Assembly (NCBI GenBank): GCA_026075535.2
Contig: AP026541.1
Location: 13,082,001 to 13,146,000, forward strand
Source of the DNA: Tricholoma matsutake
Taxonomy: Eukaryota; Basidiomycota; Agaricomycetes; Agaricales; Tricholomataceae
Length of the DNA stretch: 64,000 nucleotides
Reading direction: 5' to 3'
Position numbers and translations under genes: made by a program. Shown here one piece after another: positions 32,124-43,554 of this stretch; the first letter of the stretch is position 1, and every line of letters starts with the position of its first letter. The notes beneath the pieces were generated by a model. It was not told the origin of the DNA, searched no databases, and was given only the letters and a program-made list of their open reading frames with translations.

Positions 32124-34003
32124 TCAAGTACTATAGACTCCTCCTTTCCATTTCCACCAGAGCCATTGACTAATGCTCTTGCCAATCCCCACAAAATGGC
32201 CCTCTTTGGCTCTTGACTCTAATTTTCCAACGTCCAGTTGTTTGACCCACACTTTACAACCCCATGGGCATACAGCTCCTAAGTCTGGTTTCTCACCTGT
32301 TCCCATCTCATGCAGCGTCTTCAACTCAGGGAGTGCGCAAGAGGGCATGCAGTTGTAAATCCATCTGTGGTTATGGACCACTTCCACCCATAGGTTTTTT
32401 GGGAGTTTTGCAGCTTCCATCATTGCTTGGGCACCCTCTATGTGTGTTCAGTTAGCATGTTCAGCAGCACCATTTGATGCAGGTGAATTGTGAATGGTTA
32501 AATGATGAACCGTTCTGGCATTTTCAAGATGTTCAGTAAAAGTTTTACTAGTAAATTTGCCACCTCGATCACAGCTGAAAATTTGAATCTGACTGCCCCA
32601 TTGGACTTTGACCCAAGCCTCATACTTTTTGTAGTTGGAGAAGGTTTCTGATTTTTGCTTCAGGAAATAAACTGATTCTTTGTGGCTATGGAGGTCTTGG
32701 AAAAGGGTATAATATTGCCTTCCCCCAATGGACTCAACTGTGGCTGGCCCCCAAACATCACCCATGACTTTGTCGCCATATGATTTGTATACTGTCTTGC
32801 TCTCTTTTGGGAATGGTTTGCGTGTTGCCTTTGCTTTGATGCAGGCTTTGCAAAATTCAGGTTTTGATGAGATGTCAAAATTAATTCCGGTAACCATTCC
32901 TTTTCCACCATTTTTTGTAGGTTACCATGGTTTATGTGCCCCATCCATTGATGAAGCTTGTTAATTGAGATTTGCTTGACAGCAGTGCTAGCAACGTGCA
33001 TGCGACATGAAGTTGGAAAGTAGCTGACACAATAGAGCCCTTGAACCTCAGAAATGCAACCAATAATATTTGACTTTGGGCTTTGTATTATGCAGGTACC
33101 CCCTTTGATAAAGAGTGAAAATCTGGCCCGATCAACACAAGAGATGTACATTAGGGTGAAATGAATAATAAGCATTCTTTAGCATAATCAGGGTTGGTTT
33201 TTGATCCCTGTTTGGTAGCTCAATCTGGATGTTGCCTTTGCCAAGTGCACTGAACATCTGTCCATCCGCAGCTCTTATTGGCTCAGGGGTGACAAGTTCC
33301 TGGTAATTTAGGAATCTGGTGAAAAATAGTGGCTGGCGCCACTATCAAGGATTGTTCCAGTGTAATTGGCAACTGCAAGGGATTCAGATTGAAAATTGGA
33401 AGAGCAAACAAGGGCTGCAGGATCATTGGGGACATTATAGGTAAGCATAGCAAAATTTTCCATATTGTCATTCTCAGGTTTCTTCTCCACAATGTTGGTG
33501 CTAGCATTTTTCTCCTGTGTCTGCCACCAATTGGGTGCCTTGCCTTCTCGCCCTCCCCCTTTCTGCCAACATTGTTCCTTTGTATGTCCACATTGACCAC
33601 AATTAGAATCTGTGCACAGGATATCATTCTTGAAAGACTTGAATTTTGATTTATTCTTGTCTTTGCCTTTTCCACCCTTGGATTTCCAGGTCACTGCCAG
33701 CATGGTGGCATTGGACTTATTAATATTGTCCTAAATTTCAGCAGATGTCACCTCTTCAGTAAGATGCCAGATCACATCAGCAGGGGTGAGTTTCTTTCCC
33801 ATTTGGTGAGCTGGAGCACTAAGTGTTGAGATCTGCTGCACCATGAATACATGTTTTGATGCTGTTTGATGTGGTGTGTTATTTATAGCACACTTTGTGA
33901 TGCATACATTCCCCTTATCAATTATCCCTTTATCACTTCCCTTTCTTCTATATACCATTGTCATGCTCACAGTATATATATCAGACATAGTAGACACATA
34001 CAC
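32124..34003 (-). pseudogene. Ty1/copia gag-pol relic (gag C-terminus, protease, integrase)
   Basis: Reading on the minus strand: a gag C-terminal part with TPADVIWHLTEE, a TAG at 33731, a zinc knuckle CGQCGHTKEQCW and the protease motif TILDSGASHYF (33308-33703). Frameshifted sequence leads to the GAG-pre-integrase region (LHQWMGHINHGNLQKMVE) and the integrase core, with Asp in MGDVWGPATVE, Asp in FSCDRGGKFTSK and Glu in NGAAEHAN. A TGA (32448) follows and the pol frame continues (LPKNLWVEVVHNHRWIYNC, WGCKVWVKQ) to 32124. Integrase before RT is the copia order; RT and RNase H are missing. Confidence 0.85.
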
Positions 34004-34334
34004 CTCAGTCCATTATACACAGACTGAGATTACTCATGTATTCTAGGTTGGATCTCTACAGGTTATGGGCCACTTCTGTCACAAGTAGTGACAATAGATA
34101 TCCCTCCTAGCCACTAGATTATTTTGTGCTTCATCATATTTTTTGATAGATTGGCGGTGTGATCATTATCTTATCTTATTGTGCACAGGCCAACAAATTG
34201 GGCATGGTCCATCTCTTTGTGCCATACTCTCATCTTTCCCCATCACATCTGCCAATTCTTACTTTCCACCTTGACAAATCATGACTGTACCCCTGGAAAA
34301 TAATCCCCCCTCTATTTCTCTTCTATGACTCTCT

Positions 34335-34990
34335 ATGCAATATTCTGGGGACAAGCTCAACAAGCTCAAGTCCAACTACAAAGACTGGAGTGAGGACATT
34401 ACCATTGCCTTGTCTCTGAATGGGCTATTTGAATATGTCATGGGTGACATAGAGCAGCCTCCAGATACTGAGCCATGGGCTTTGTCCAATTGGAAGGCAA
34501 ATTCCTGTTTGGCATATGCTTTCCTTGCCTCTGGAGTGGCGCCTTTGGAACACTCTTTCATGAACCCCTCAAAGTCTGCTAAAGAAACCTGGGAAAGTAT
34601 CCGAGAATATCACCAGAAGGAAGGGCCTGTCAGGCAAGTCACTTTATTGCAACAGGCACTTACTATTCAGTGCACAAAGGAAACACCTCTCCTGGAGACA
34701 GCTGAGTGTATCTGCATACTTATTGAGCGAGTGTTTGCTATGGGTACCATTACCTCTGATCTACTGTGTTGTATTGCACTCTTCAACTCTCTCTCTTCTC
34801 ACTTTCCCCATGCTCATTCCATCATATCCTGCAACATTGCAGCAGCTACAGTGTCTGGGCCATATACTTCCAAGGATATTTGCCTTTTCTTAGAGAATGA
34901 ACAGTCCCTCCTGGAGAACGACGCACAAAATAATCCATCCTCTCTTGCACTCACAGAAACCTCCCAGCCAGCACAATTCTCTGGGTCCAT
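34335..34990 (+). pseudogene. Copia-type gag fragment (UBN2-like)
   Basis: The frame from ATG 34335 reads KLKSNYKDWSEDITIALSLN, then GLFEYVMG, SAKETWESIREYHQKEGPV and TLLQQALTIQ. The N-x-x-x-W..L..L and Y/F-x-x-G spacing with T-W-x-x-L/I is that of copia gag polypeptides. It is on the opposite strand from the copia relic at 32-34 kb, so it is either an inverted piece or another element. It runs into a gypsy relic at about 35000. Confidence 0.6.
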
Positions 34991-35054
34991 CATTTGTAGT
35001 GCCCAGGGCATACTACTGCATCTTGAAAGGAGGGGGGATGGAGGGTAAGACCAT

Positions 35055-35398
35055 TGATACAAAATCGTCCATGCATTCCCAGAGACATCATCGTACACCC
35101 TGGAACTCCCCCCTACATCAAAACGGCACCCCACCTTCGATGTCTCACATCTTCGCCCACATACCCCCAATGATGACACCCTTTTCCCTGGCTGAGCTCA
35201 CTGACCCCCCAAACCACTGATTACCAGTGAGGGTACCACCAAATATTTTATCGACAAACTCATTGATCAGTGACCCTGAGGTAAAGGCCACCAATATCTA
35301 GTAAGGTGGAAGGGATATGGCTGTGAACACAACCTTTGGCTACCATGGTCTGAACTCCTCGAGACCGAAGCATTGGCTCTGTATGAGGCTGAACACCA
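35055..35398 (+). pseudogene. Ty3/gypsy integrase C-terminus and chromodomain relic
   Basis: One plus-strand frame with four TGA stops encodes YKIVHAFPETSSYTLELPP, HPTFDVSHLRPH and a chromodomain (KYFIDKLIDQ, HQYLVRWKGYG, LWLPWSELLETEALALYE), ending at TAA 35398. After it, a T-run and GGGAGGATA followed by TGTGAGTGTAAG near 35435 may be a polypurine tract and the start of a 3' LTR. It is a third gypsy lineage, distinct from gypsy-1 and gypsy-2. Confidence 0.75.
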
Positions 35399-35670
35399 TT
35401 AATGACCACAAACTTTTTTTTGGGAGGATATATGTGAGTGTAAGATAACTCTCTATTTATCTTACTACCTTACCATTCAATACACACATTACCCTTCTCC
35501 CATCAGGAACCTTAGCAATAGACATGATCACATGCTATAACATTAGTAATAGACATGGTCATGTGTTAGGTAGTTGATATCGTGAACAATGTCTTAGATA
35601 GTTCCCATTCCCCCCTTGAATCCACACCAAGTTCCAATTTACCTTGAGCTCCCCCTTCCCTGTCAGTTAA

Positions 35671-36198
35671 GTGATTAAAGCACTGGTGTGCTTTCCTTAC
35701 ACCGATGCTGATCTCTCCGCTGCCAATGCCGATTCTGATTCTGTCCCCATTCCCACTACCGATCCCATCCCTGCTGCCGATGCTGATCAGCATACCACCC
35801 TTCAGGCAGCCATGGCATATGGTTCTGATTCATCATCTGCCCCTATGGGTTCCCCAACCAGCATTGCTGCTGCTGACTTCTACCTCAATGATTCTACCTC
35901 TTCATCTCCACCCTCAAATCCCCTATCAGCTTTTGCCACCACGTCTGATGCGGCGGATGTTTTTCTCTCATCATCAGAGACAGATTCTACTGGACCTTGG
36001 GGTGAATCCAATGCTGATGGCAATGATGCCGGTGCCAATTCTGACAATTTTAGTGATGAGTCCCCCAGCACCTCCCAGATAGAGCACCCCACTCCTTCTT
36101 GCATCATGCTGCCCATCTATACTCATGCAGACTTTGATTATGTTGATGACACTTGGTTGTGTGGCTCTGATGATATGGACACTATGGATGATGGATGA
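35671..36198 (+). CDS. Ser/Asp-rich hypothetical protein, paralog 1
   Basis: An open frame of 175 codons (no upstream stop check decides the start) is rich in Ala, Asp, Ser and Pro, with ADADQ..TTLQAAMAY, FYLNDSTSSSPPSNPL, SDAADVFLSSSETDS and a C-terminus YVDDTWLCGSDDMDTMDDG. The same blocks in the same order are found at 50301-51008, so this is a repeated family. It looks disordered, and no domain is recognised. Codon-level GATGCC repeats link it to repeat S. Confidence 0.5.
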   Translation: MIKALVCFPYTDADLSAANADSDSVPIPTTDPIPAADADQHTTLQAAMAYGSDSSSAPMGSPTSIAAADFYLNDSTSSSPPSNPLSAFATTSDAADVFLSSSETDSTGPWGESNADGNDAGANSDNFSDESPSTSQIEHPTPSCIMLPIYTHADFDYVDDTWLCGSDDMDTMDDG

Positions 36199-36960
36199 TG
36201 CTCATTTATTTCATTTACATATTCTATACATGAACATGTAGTAATAATTGTTGGTGCTTCTGGACCACCAAACATTTTCTGCCCAATCCCTAATCCCAGT
36301 GCTGGTGCTGTGCTCAATTCTGATGCCAATCTCTGATTTCATGAAGGTCTGTATTATGCGTCTGCTGCTGCCGATGTCGGTAAATTTTAAATTTCTGCCA
36401 GTGCCAGTGCCGACCCATTTCATAGGTCTGCATACAACAAATGAATGATTGCTAATTGAGGCATTTATCATACATGTCACTATATAACCTTCAGCATCAG
36501 GAAATTTCCTTAGGCGGCATCGGCAGCATTGACCAACACCAATTGGGTTGGCAAGCATCCCGTTTGGTAGGTAGGTCTGCACTACATAGAAAATCAGTAT
36601 CATTGCCTATATCTAGGCCATACAGTTTCCTATGCACATCTATACCAAGACCGTTAGCCTGATGCCGATGCCATATATATATGCTGATGCCAATGTCATT
36701 GCCATTGCCATTGCTGAGTACTGTGTCCAACAGTATCTCTGATCTGTATATTAACATTCTTCATAGTGTATCACAAGCAAGAATTGTAACAGTGTATTCA
36801 TTTGATACTAGTACATGTTATACATACTATGAGAGCATTCGACAGCATCCACCGAACCCGTATCACTCGGTACCCTGTATGCGTTCAATAGACTGTATTA
36901 TTCGGTACATTGTAGCTTACCTATCTGCAAGTTGTAATGACAAAAGCAGAAGGATTACAC
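36199..36960. repeat. Dispersed repeat S, copy 2
   Basis: The 3' flank of the Ser/Asp-rich gene. 36565-36935 matches 28075-28490, including the GATGCCGATGCCATAT-like units. No gene in it. Confidence 0.6.
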
Positions 36961-37047
36961 AAAATGAGTAGTACACTATCATAGTGGAACAATTTAACCA
37001 GAAAAAGGTATAAACTTGAATGCCAGTGGGAGCCAACATCGAATTGA

Positions 37048-37960
37048 TTACTGAAATGAAGTAGAGAAGGATTTCACAGCTGAAAAATAGTCACTAGTGA
37101 GACTGAAAAATATCATAATGTGCCGTGGAATCGATGTTTTCAGTGCTTTTATCTGCTGCATGGAGTTCCTGATTTGGTTCTTATTTTCTTCAAACTTCCT
37201 TTGAATATGATATGGATCATTGCCTGCCCTGTGCCTTAGATACCTTGCACTGCATTTTGAGTAGCTGCTGAAGGGTGTAGCCCAGGGATATACCTGTATC
37301 TGTCTCAGGAATATAGCGAGAGAGTTTGAAAAGTACATGACGGATTTGCAGATGTTCCGTGGTCCAGAGTCGAGAATCATGTTGAGAATCTTCAGAGCAG
37401 AGTTGTATGTGCCCTGAAACCGATGCACTCTCAATCTGCCATCATTCCAGTACCATCCTTCAACTGGTCCTCATGTCACTTACCCACCTCCAGCAGAACA
37501 TCTGACCATTTGGTAGTCCCAAGAATCTTTTGAAACATATCACGTTCTTGTGAGTATGCAAGGTTTGTTGTGGGGGTAGATAACACCACTAAGTTTCAAA
37601 TCATTGTCAGGATGATGACATAGTGAGGTGGCTTGTCTTATATGAGCTTGGAGAGGGCTTACGATGATGCCAGAAAACAGTGATATGTCTCAATAGCTTC
37701 GTGTAAGTGTTGTCAAAACCAGGTATATCGACAATTACGATGTGACGACCCCTGAGATGTGGATGACATCTTAAGATTGCTAGTGCAAGACATAAGATCA
37801 CTGTCATCCTTGCCTACCCCAGGAGGTGGTTGCCCTGAGATGTATATTACCATGCTTGTTCCAATCCTTAGTTGGTCCAGCTTGAATGACTCTGCTCCTG
37901 ATCGCTTCGCTCCCCTAACGCCGACATGCTGCAAAGCAGCAAGAACTGATAGGCAGCATG
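37048..37960 (-). pseudogene. AIG1-like P-loop GTPase relic
   Basis: On the minus strand, in changing frames, the sequence reads SDLMSCTSNL (a G2-like S-C-T motif), GRHIVIVDIPGFDNTY (G3, D-x-P-G-F-D; 37730-37760), then DMFQKILGTTKWSDVLLEVG and an H-rich R-V-H segment. The tail is Lys/Glu/Gln-rich (RKFEENKNQIRNSMQQIK), like the C-terminal coiled coil of fungal AIG1/GTPase proteins. The P-loop itself was not found. Frameshifts near 37760 and 37440 show it is broken. Confidence 0.5.
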
Positions 37961-38761
37961 GTTATTGAAGGAAGTCAGGTTTAGAGTGGGAACTATCTTG
38001 GCTGGTTTCGAGTTTGGCAGCAATTTGGCGGCAATAGACCAAAGAGGATGGCTGGGTTTTCCAGGAGAGGTGGACAAATACAGAAATCGTGTCAGAGATG
38101 GATGAGATGTTCGAAACCGCCATCCATTGTCATTATTTCATGGACTCGAGGGGATGTCGAGGTTAGGTGAGATGAGTGAGCGAGTTTAACTGGACAAGAA
38201 AAAGGGATAAGGAAAAATGTGGCAGGGATCTTCACCATGAACCAAACAGTTCAATTTGAGGACACTTTGATCTGCTTGAGGAAAAGATGAGTCTGTTTGG
38301 GGATTGGAACTGAATAAACCATGATTGAATTATGGGAGTACTTCCCGATAGATGGGGGCCGGGGTTTAAATGACAATGTGCAGGCTTCTCTTTGCAGGTT
38401 CCTCCTTGAGAATGGTGAGAATATCTGACAGTGGCTCTGTCTCATCCAATGGATCAGCTTCGAGAAATTTTTGTTTGACTACTTCATTCCTTACCCTTAA
38501 AAGTTTATGCCGATCACCCAATGTGTGAAGTATTGTCACCTACACATGTCCACCCCCACTGGTACCAGTCCGTTACGCTGTTCATCCTGTATTGTGAAAG
38601 GAGCTGCTTACATTGCTAATGCCTTCAATAAAATCCCCAGTAAGAAGTGTCATCATTCACATGTTGAACCTCAACCTCATCGGCTCACCACAACCAATGC
38701 CAGGGCTCCTCAAACGTTATATCTTTGAGTCAATCGGCAGTTCCTTCTTCTACACCCTGAC
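37961..38761. other. No supported gene
   Basis: A 73-codon plus-strand frame at 38507-38728 may be an upstream exon of the next gene, but has no recognisable feature. Confidence 0.3.
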
Positions 38762-39801
38762 ATGACAGATGACCAGCCAAACCCCCAGCCATTACCACCT
38801 CTTCCAGGCACAACCAGGAACCTCAACATCATTATTGCTGATCTTCCCAACCTGCATCCATTTGCAGGCGACACTGTAGACTGGCTCATCAGAGTAGCGA
38901 GGCTTATATTTCAGCCACTCAGCACAAGCTCCCTCTATACATTTACTATGGAATCAGTTGAATGGTGGTTGGGCAGGGAGATGCAATTGCCACTATGGAG
39001 GGTGGTGTTGCCTGGGGAGCAGTTGAGGGCCACCATATACGAGTTTTGTCTGAACAATAACACTTTAATCAAGCTGACAACCAATACATCAGTACCTCGA
39101 GCTACTCAGTTCCACCGCACACTACTTTGATGTGATCAGGCATGCATTATTACACATCACACAATGGAGCGCGTGCATCTCACTTGATTCCAAGGTGGCT
39201 TGGCAACCTTGGTGTCCGATCCATCATACAATGTTTTACTGGCCTCGCTACCATAGGAGACAGATATGATCCTGCCATTGGGGTTTCTCTCTTCACGGGG
39301 TTAGACACATTAGTGGATAGTTTCGAGCTGGGATTCTGGAACAATGGACCTGTAAGTCTCTTTACCTTTCATATAGTATCGCATTCATGTTTTGTGTCAG
39401 GACCAACATGTTGTTCACAGTTTTGCTGACATGCCTCTGAATATTTGGGGTGGAACACTATCCCAGAATGACCAAGTGTTACATGGTTGCCAGATTGCCC
39501 CGCCCCCTTCACACATGACCCCTTCTATGCTCTCCCACCAGTTGGCATGTTTAACTGGCACTGCATCCAGTGTGTCCTCAAAAAATTCTCCACCCCTGCC
39601 TATCAGCAAATTAACAATATTGCATATTTCTCTTTGCCGTTCCATACAAGAGACAATGATGAGGATGAGAGTGATGTTGACTTTGATGATGACAGAAACA
39701 TTGCAAATCCTCCTTATCCTTCTTACCTTTGGGAACTTTCTGAGATGAGGGCATATCAGCACTTGGAAGCAGTGGAGCGCAATCACATGCCACACCTATG
39801 A
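38762..39801 (+). pseudogene. Repeated Agaricomycete hypothetical protein
   Basis: The start is ATG 38762 (MTDDQPNPQPLPP). The first block ends at 39130. A small indel leads to the next frame (SHLIPRWLGNLGVRSIIQ, GLATIGDRYDPAIGVSLF, GLDTLVDSFELGFWNNGP). A clear 49-nt intron follows (39352-39400, GTAAGT donor, GTGTCAG acceptor). The next exon reads VVHSFADMPLNIWGGTLSQN, then, after another shift, LPPVGMFNWHCIQCVLKKF, NNIAYFSLPFHTRD and PPYPSYLWELSEMRAYQ. I recognise the spacing of blocks as a repeated mushroom hypothetical family of unknown function. Confidence 0.6.
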
Positions 39802-39990
39802 GCAGCTGCTCGTAGGTTGGCTCACTGGATGCAGAGGGAACAGGGATGATGACATGGCGAATATGGCACCCACCACCATGACATCTATGATGGGGGAGGG
39901 GACCAGGGGCCATGTCCACCCCACGAATGCCAGCCACACCTACCACACCATCTCGCTTGCGAAGGTAGGTGGCAGTTTTATTTTTCTTAG
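39793..39990 (+). repeat. LLxGW module
   Basis: Directly after the gene above, in another frame, the sequence encodes HTYEQLLVGWLTG (39793-39820) around the perfect palindrome GAGCAGCTGCTC, with a Met/Thr/Gly-rich continuation to about 39990. Confidence 0.45.
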
Positions 39991-40514
39991 CACATGCTGC
40001 AACCATATACAGGGGCAGCTTTCGTTTTCTACATATGTTGCTTGTTTCGATTGGTTTTTTTTGACTAAAAGTTTACAGCACTGTAATAAATACTAATATT
40101 ACTATGTACAATGTAAGTTGTAAGTTAGTTTAGCTAAATAGATAATTGCATCCTTTGTATACTTATTTTCTTAATGCTCTTCTGCAAAAACTACTAAGTC
40201 CTCAAGGGACAGAATCACAACACGGCGGTGTATTTCAAAAAAGTGTCATTGGACCACATGCGGCCCATGTGCGCATGTGTCGAGCCTTGTCAAGCCTGGT
40301 TGGTTGGTCCCCATGGCCAGTCCTGTTAGTTGATCGACTTGATGCATATGTGATGCATTGATAATATTGATGGCCATCACCCCAAATCCTGTTTTCATGA
40401 CAGATACATGACAATTACACAACACCACATGACACCCATGTGACTTTTACATAAATTCATTTTTATTGAGCATTATCCCCATTACATGTTCCTATTCCTT
40501 TTTCGGTCATCACC
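39991..40514. other. No gene seen
   Basis: A/T-rich sequence with no supported feature. Confidence 0.4.
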
Positions 40515-40690
40515 TGAGGTCTTTACACTCCCCTTCCAATCCGAGTGGACTCTGCTTGGACACAATTGTCCAAGGACTTTGCTCAGACTTTGCTCGGACT
40601 TCTTTGGCTGAAGGTTCTGCCAAACTAAATATCCTGTCCAAGCTGAGTCTGAGCTGAGTCCTTGGACTGTCCTAGGACTGTACGAGCTCA
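40515..40690 (-). repeat. SINE-like element copy 3, head missing
   Basis: On the minus strand it has the palindromic ACAGTCCTAGGACAGTCC core, AAGTCCGAGC/AAGTCTGAGC repeats and the shared GGGGAGTGTAAAGACCTC end. The tRNA-like head is absent; the sequence abuts an LLxGW module at 40690. Confidence 0.6.
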
Positions 40691-41100
40691 CAGGGTGGAA
40701 GGTGAGGGGGAAGAGATGAGGGGGAAGGGAGATGAGAGGGAAGGGAGATGACAATGAGTGGGGACACCCACGACAACACCTGCCCCATGCCTACGAGCAT
40801 CTGCTCATGGCATGGTTTGTGGGGAGAAGAATGGGAACAGGAGAGTGAGACGGCCAGGGGACAACCAGGGGAGAGACAAATGCTGCCACAAGCAACTGCT
40901 CATGGTGGGCATTTTTAATTTATCTTTATAATTGATAGTTACAGCCCCCTCCCCTTGAGCTTGCGAGGGGAGGGCTTAGTATTATACATATTAATTACCC
41001 ATATTAATTACCCCTCACACAGATGCAAGGGGGTCAATTTAATAATCTATTCATGATATATTTCAGTAATAAATAGATATAATGTATGTAACTCTAAATG
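40691..41100 (+). pseudogene. LLxGW module relic, inverted relative to the 15-kb copy
   Basis: The plus strand encodes AYEHLLMAW (40789-40815) and CHKQLLMVG (40886-40910). The whole stretch, through TTAATTACCCCTCACAC and the following A/T-rich sequence, is the reverse complement of 15113-15510 with point differences. Confidence 0.5.
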
Positions 41101-41180
41101 ACTACTTGGCTTAAGTGGTAGAGTGTGCATGCTTCATCATCATGTGATTGCTAGTCCAAAAGGCTGTTGGTTCAACTTGA
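41101..41180 (+). repeat. tRNA-related SINE head only
   Basis: Matches the head of SINE copy 1 (TACTTGGCTTAAGTGGTAGA) with A box and a B box GGTTCAACTTG (two changes). No body or tail follows; gypsy gag sequence begins soon after. Confidence 0.55.
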
Positions 41181-41300
41181 ACAACTCTTGTTACTATCTA
41201 CTCGCTTTGCTTCTGGTCTTCTCGGTCCAATCAACCAAGAATCATCTTTGCTAAACAACATTCAACCAACCAGTTATATTAACCCTCAAAACCATCTACT

Positions 41301-43554
41301 ATGTCCAGTGTTTCTACTCGGTATCCACTTTGCAACCACTTGGCCCAGCTGGTCACAGCAATAACTGCTCAGGGTGGGTCACCACTTATGTCTACTGGAA
41401 CTATTAACCATGAGTCGGGGACTGCATCTCCGACTCCACCTCCAGTGCCAGCTCCTAGTCCAGAACCAGGAGTCGAGGCAGCTGGAGAGTACCCAGAGCA
41501 GGGATTAGCTTCCCCTGTTAATGGTAGCCCTCACTTGTACAGCGATGTGGTTGCCACAAGAACGTCCTCTGCTGCTAGTCAGCATGATGATACCCAGCTT
41601 GATGCAGGTATAATGGAGATCCATTCGGCTCCAAACACTTCCTATGTTGATGAGCTTTCATCTCAGATAGACAAAGTATTCAATAGCAAAGATTTTCTTG
41701 TACATTTGTCTAATCAATTTATGACTGAGAACCCTCCTGACAAGGAGGATGAGTGATGACCCCCAACCATGGACTTTGGTAGAATCTAAGAGAGCTCAGA
41801 AGCGTTGAATTTTGAAGATATCTAACAGTAGTTCTGAAAGATCTGACTTGACGTCAGAACAACAAGCTGCAGTTCGAGCTGCTGAGCAAGGCTTGACAGC
41901 TTTGGAAAGAGAAAGGATTGATCATTGTTATGAGAACTTGCAAGTCAATCCTGAAAGTGAAAGTGAACCCTCCAGAAATGAAGGGCCCTTGAAGGGAAAA
42001 GGTGTTGATCCCAAGAATTGGGGAGCTTTAGACTTGGATCCATCTGAGTTGGATTTGGATGCTCAAAAGGGAGCTCTTGAGACTTGGAATGTAGTACGAG
42101 ACATGGCTCATGCTGATGAGGATTCAATGACTAGTCCTGTGAAAGATAATACTAAAATGAAAGACATACCATCATGTTCCAAGGTTTCTAAACATAGAAC
42201 TCAGGTTGAAAGTGTGACCAATGAAGAAGCACCGAAAGCGAGTGCTACTGCTGCAGCAAACCAGAATCTTTCAAACTTGAAGCTAACCCCCATGTCTGAG
42301 ACTTTGATGAACTGTGTGGCCAATGCTGTAAAGGGCTATAAGTGCCCCTGAGGTAGACGGGAGCCTCAATCCTCAGAAATTGAACTTGTTTCACAAATAG
42401 CGCCTGGAAGTTATCTCGGTCAGGCAATGTCCAATATCATCCAAAACCAGGTGTTAGATGATGAACCTTCTGAGCCATCAGATGATTCTTCAAGTTCATC
42501 CTCGAGTACTTCTGGATCAGGAGATCCTAATGCTGGTAATGGAAGAGGTGGACCACCCGAATGATGGACGCAGTCTTGAGTGCAGTCGAGATCAACAAAA
42601 TCAAAGAAAACTTTGTTGAAACCTCTGCCGCTGTTGGAGTATGATGGTGCGGCTGACGCCTGGAGTTACCATTGATTCATAACAGAAGGAACCGATTATG
42701 TTGTCTCTGGTCAAGTTCACAAACGATGATGAGTTTTTGTACTGTTGTACTATTTGAAAGGCAAGGTGTATGACTTTTACACCCAGAATGTAGCCATGAG
42801 TGTATATGATTGGGATCTGAAACAATTCTTTGAGGAGCTGTTTAATTACTGCTTTCCAATCAATTATTAAATGAAGCAACAAGAGCGGCTTCAGAGATGC
42901 TTCCAGAATAGCAGAACCATATCAGAATTCATTTATGAACTTGAAGAGAATATCAATATGATAGGCCTCATAGATGAGCGAGAAAAGATCATAAAATTGT
43001 AGGATGGGTTATGACCCATACTCCAGAAAGGTCTTTGGTGAGATGGATACAACTCTGAAGTAGTATCCAGCTGGGAAGAAGTCAAGCACACTGCACAGGT
43101 CATTGAGCTTTCTGAGGAAGTGACTGAGAGCCGAGAACATCGGGTAAACTTTGAGCATACCCACTCCAGTGGAAACCCTTTTGTGAATAGATGAGGAGGT
43201 AGAAGTTACTACTGCAACAATCAGAATAATTTTACTCACAGAAGAAATGAGGCTGCTTCCTCACAGTATGACAAGCATGGAACAAATCTAGTGAATGGAC
43301 AACAGAATAACAGTGATTGTCATCCAAATAACAGCCATATGAACAATGGCCAGTCAAATAACAACTGTAATAGACAAGTCTCATGTCCTTCGAGATCAGA
43401 TCAGAGGAACTGAGGACCTGTAAATAGAAACGACAGGTCAATCAATGCTATAACTCCTCATTTGAGTACTAAAGAAAGAAATGAATTACTTGCCACTGGT
43501 AAATGCTTTTTATGCAAGGAAACTGGACACTTAGGCTTTAGCATGAAACTGTTA
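41301..43554 (+). pseudogene. Ty3/gypsy gag relic, fourth gypsy lineage
   Basis: From ATG 41301 (MSSVSTRYPLCNHLAQ) the gag can be followed for about 750 codons: a Pro/Ser-rich N-terminus, KRAQKR, RAAEQGLTALERERI, NWGALDLDPSELDLDAQKGA, a Ser-rich stretch, LLEYDGAADAW, YYLKGKVYDFYTQNVAM, FFEELFNYCFPINY, FIYELEENINMIG and VVSSWEEVKHTAQVIELSE. It ends in a knuckle, GKCFLCKETGHLGF, whose fourth Cys position reads Met. There are two or three frameshifts (about 41750, 42725, 43240). Most in-frame stops are TGA at expected Arg positions (for example YH-FITEG). It is cut at 43554, where a repeat shared with 30356 begins. Pol is absent. Confidence 0.8.

Noticed and set aside
34335..35048. One gag-chromodomain fusion gene
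   Set aside because: The first part is copia-type gag and the part after about 35000 is gypsy integrase with chromodomain in another frame; this is a junction of two relics.
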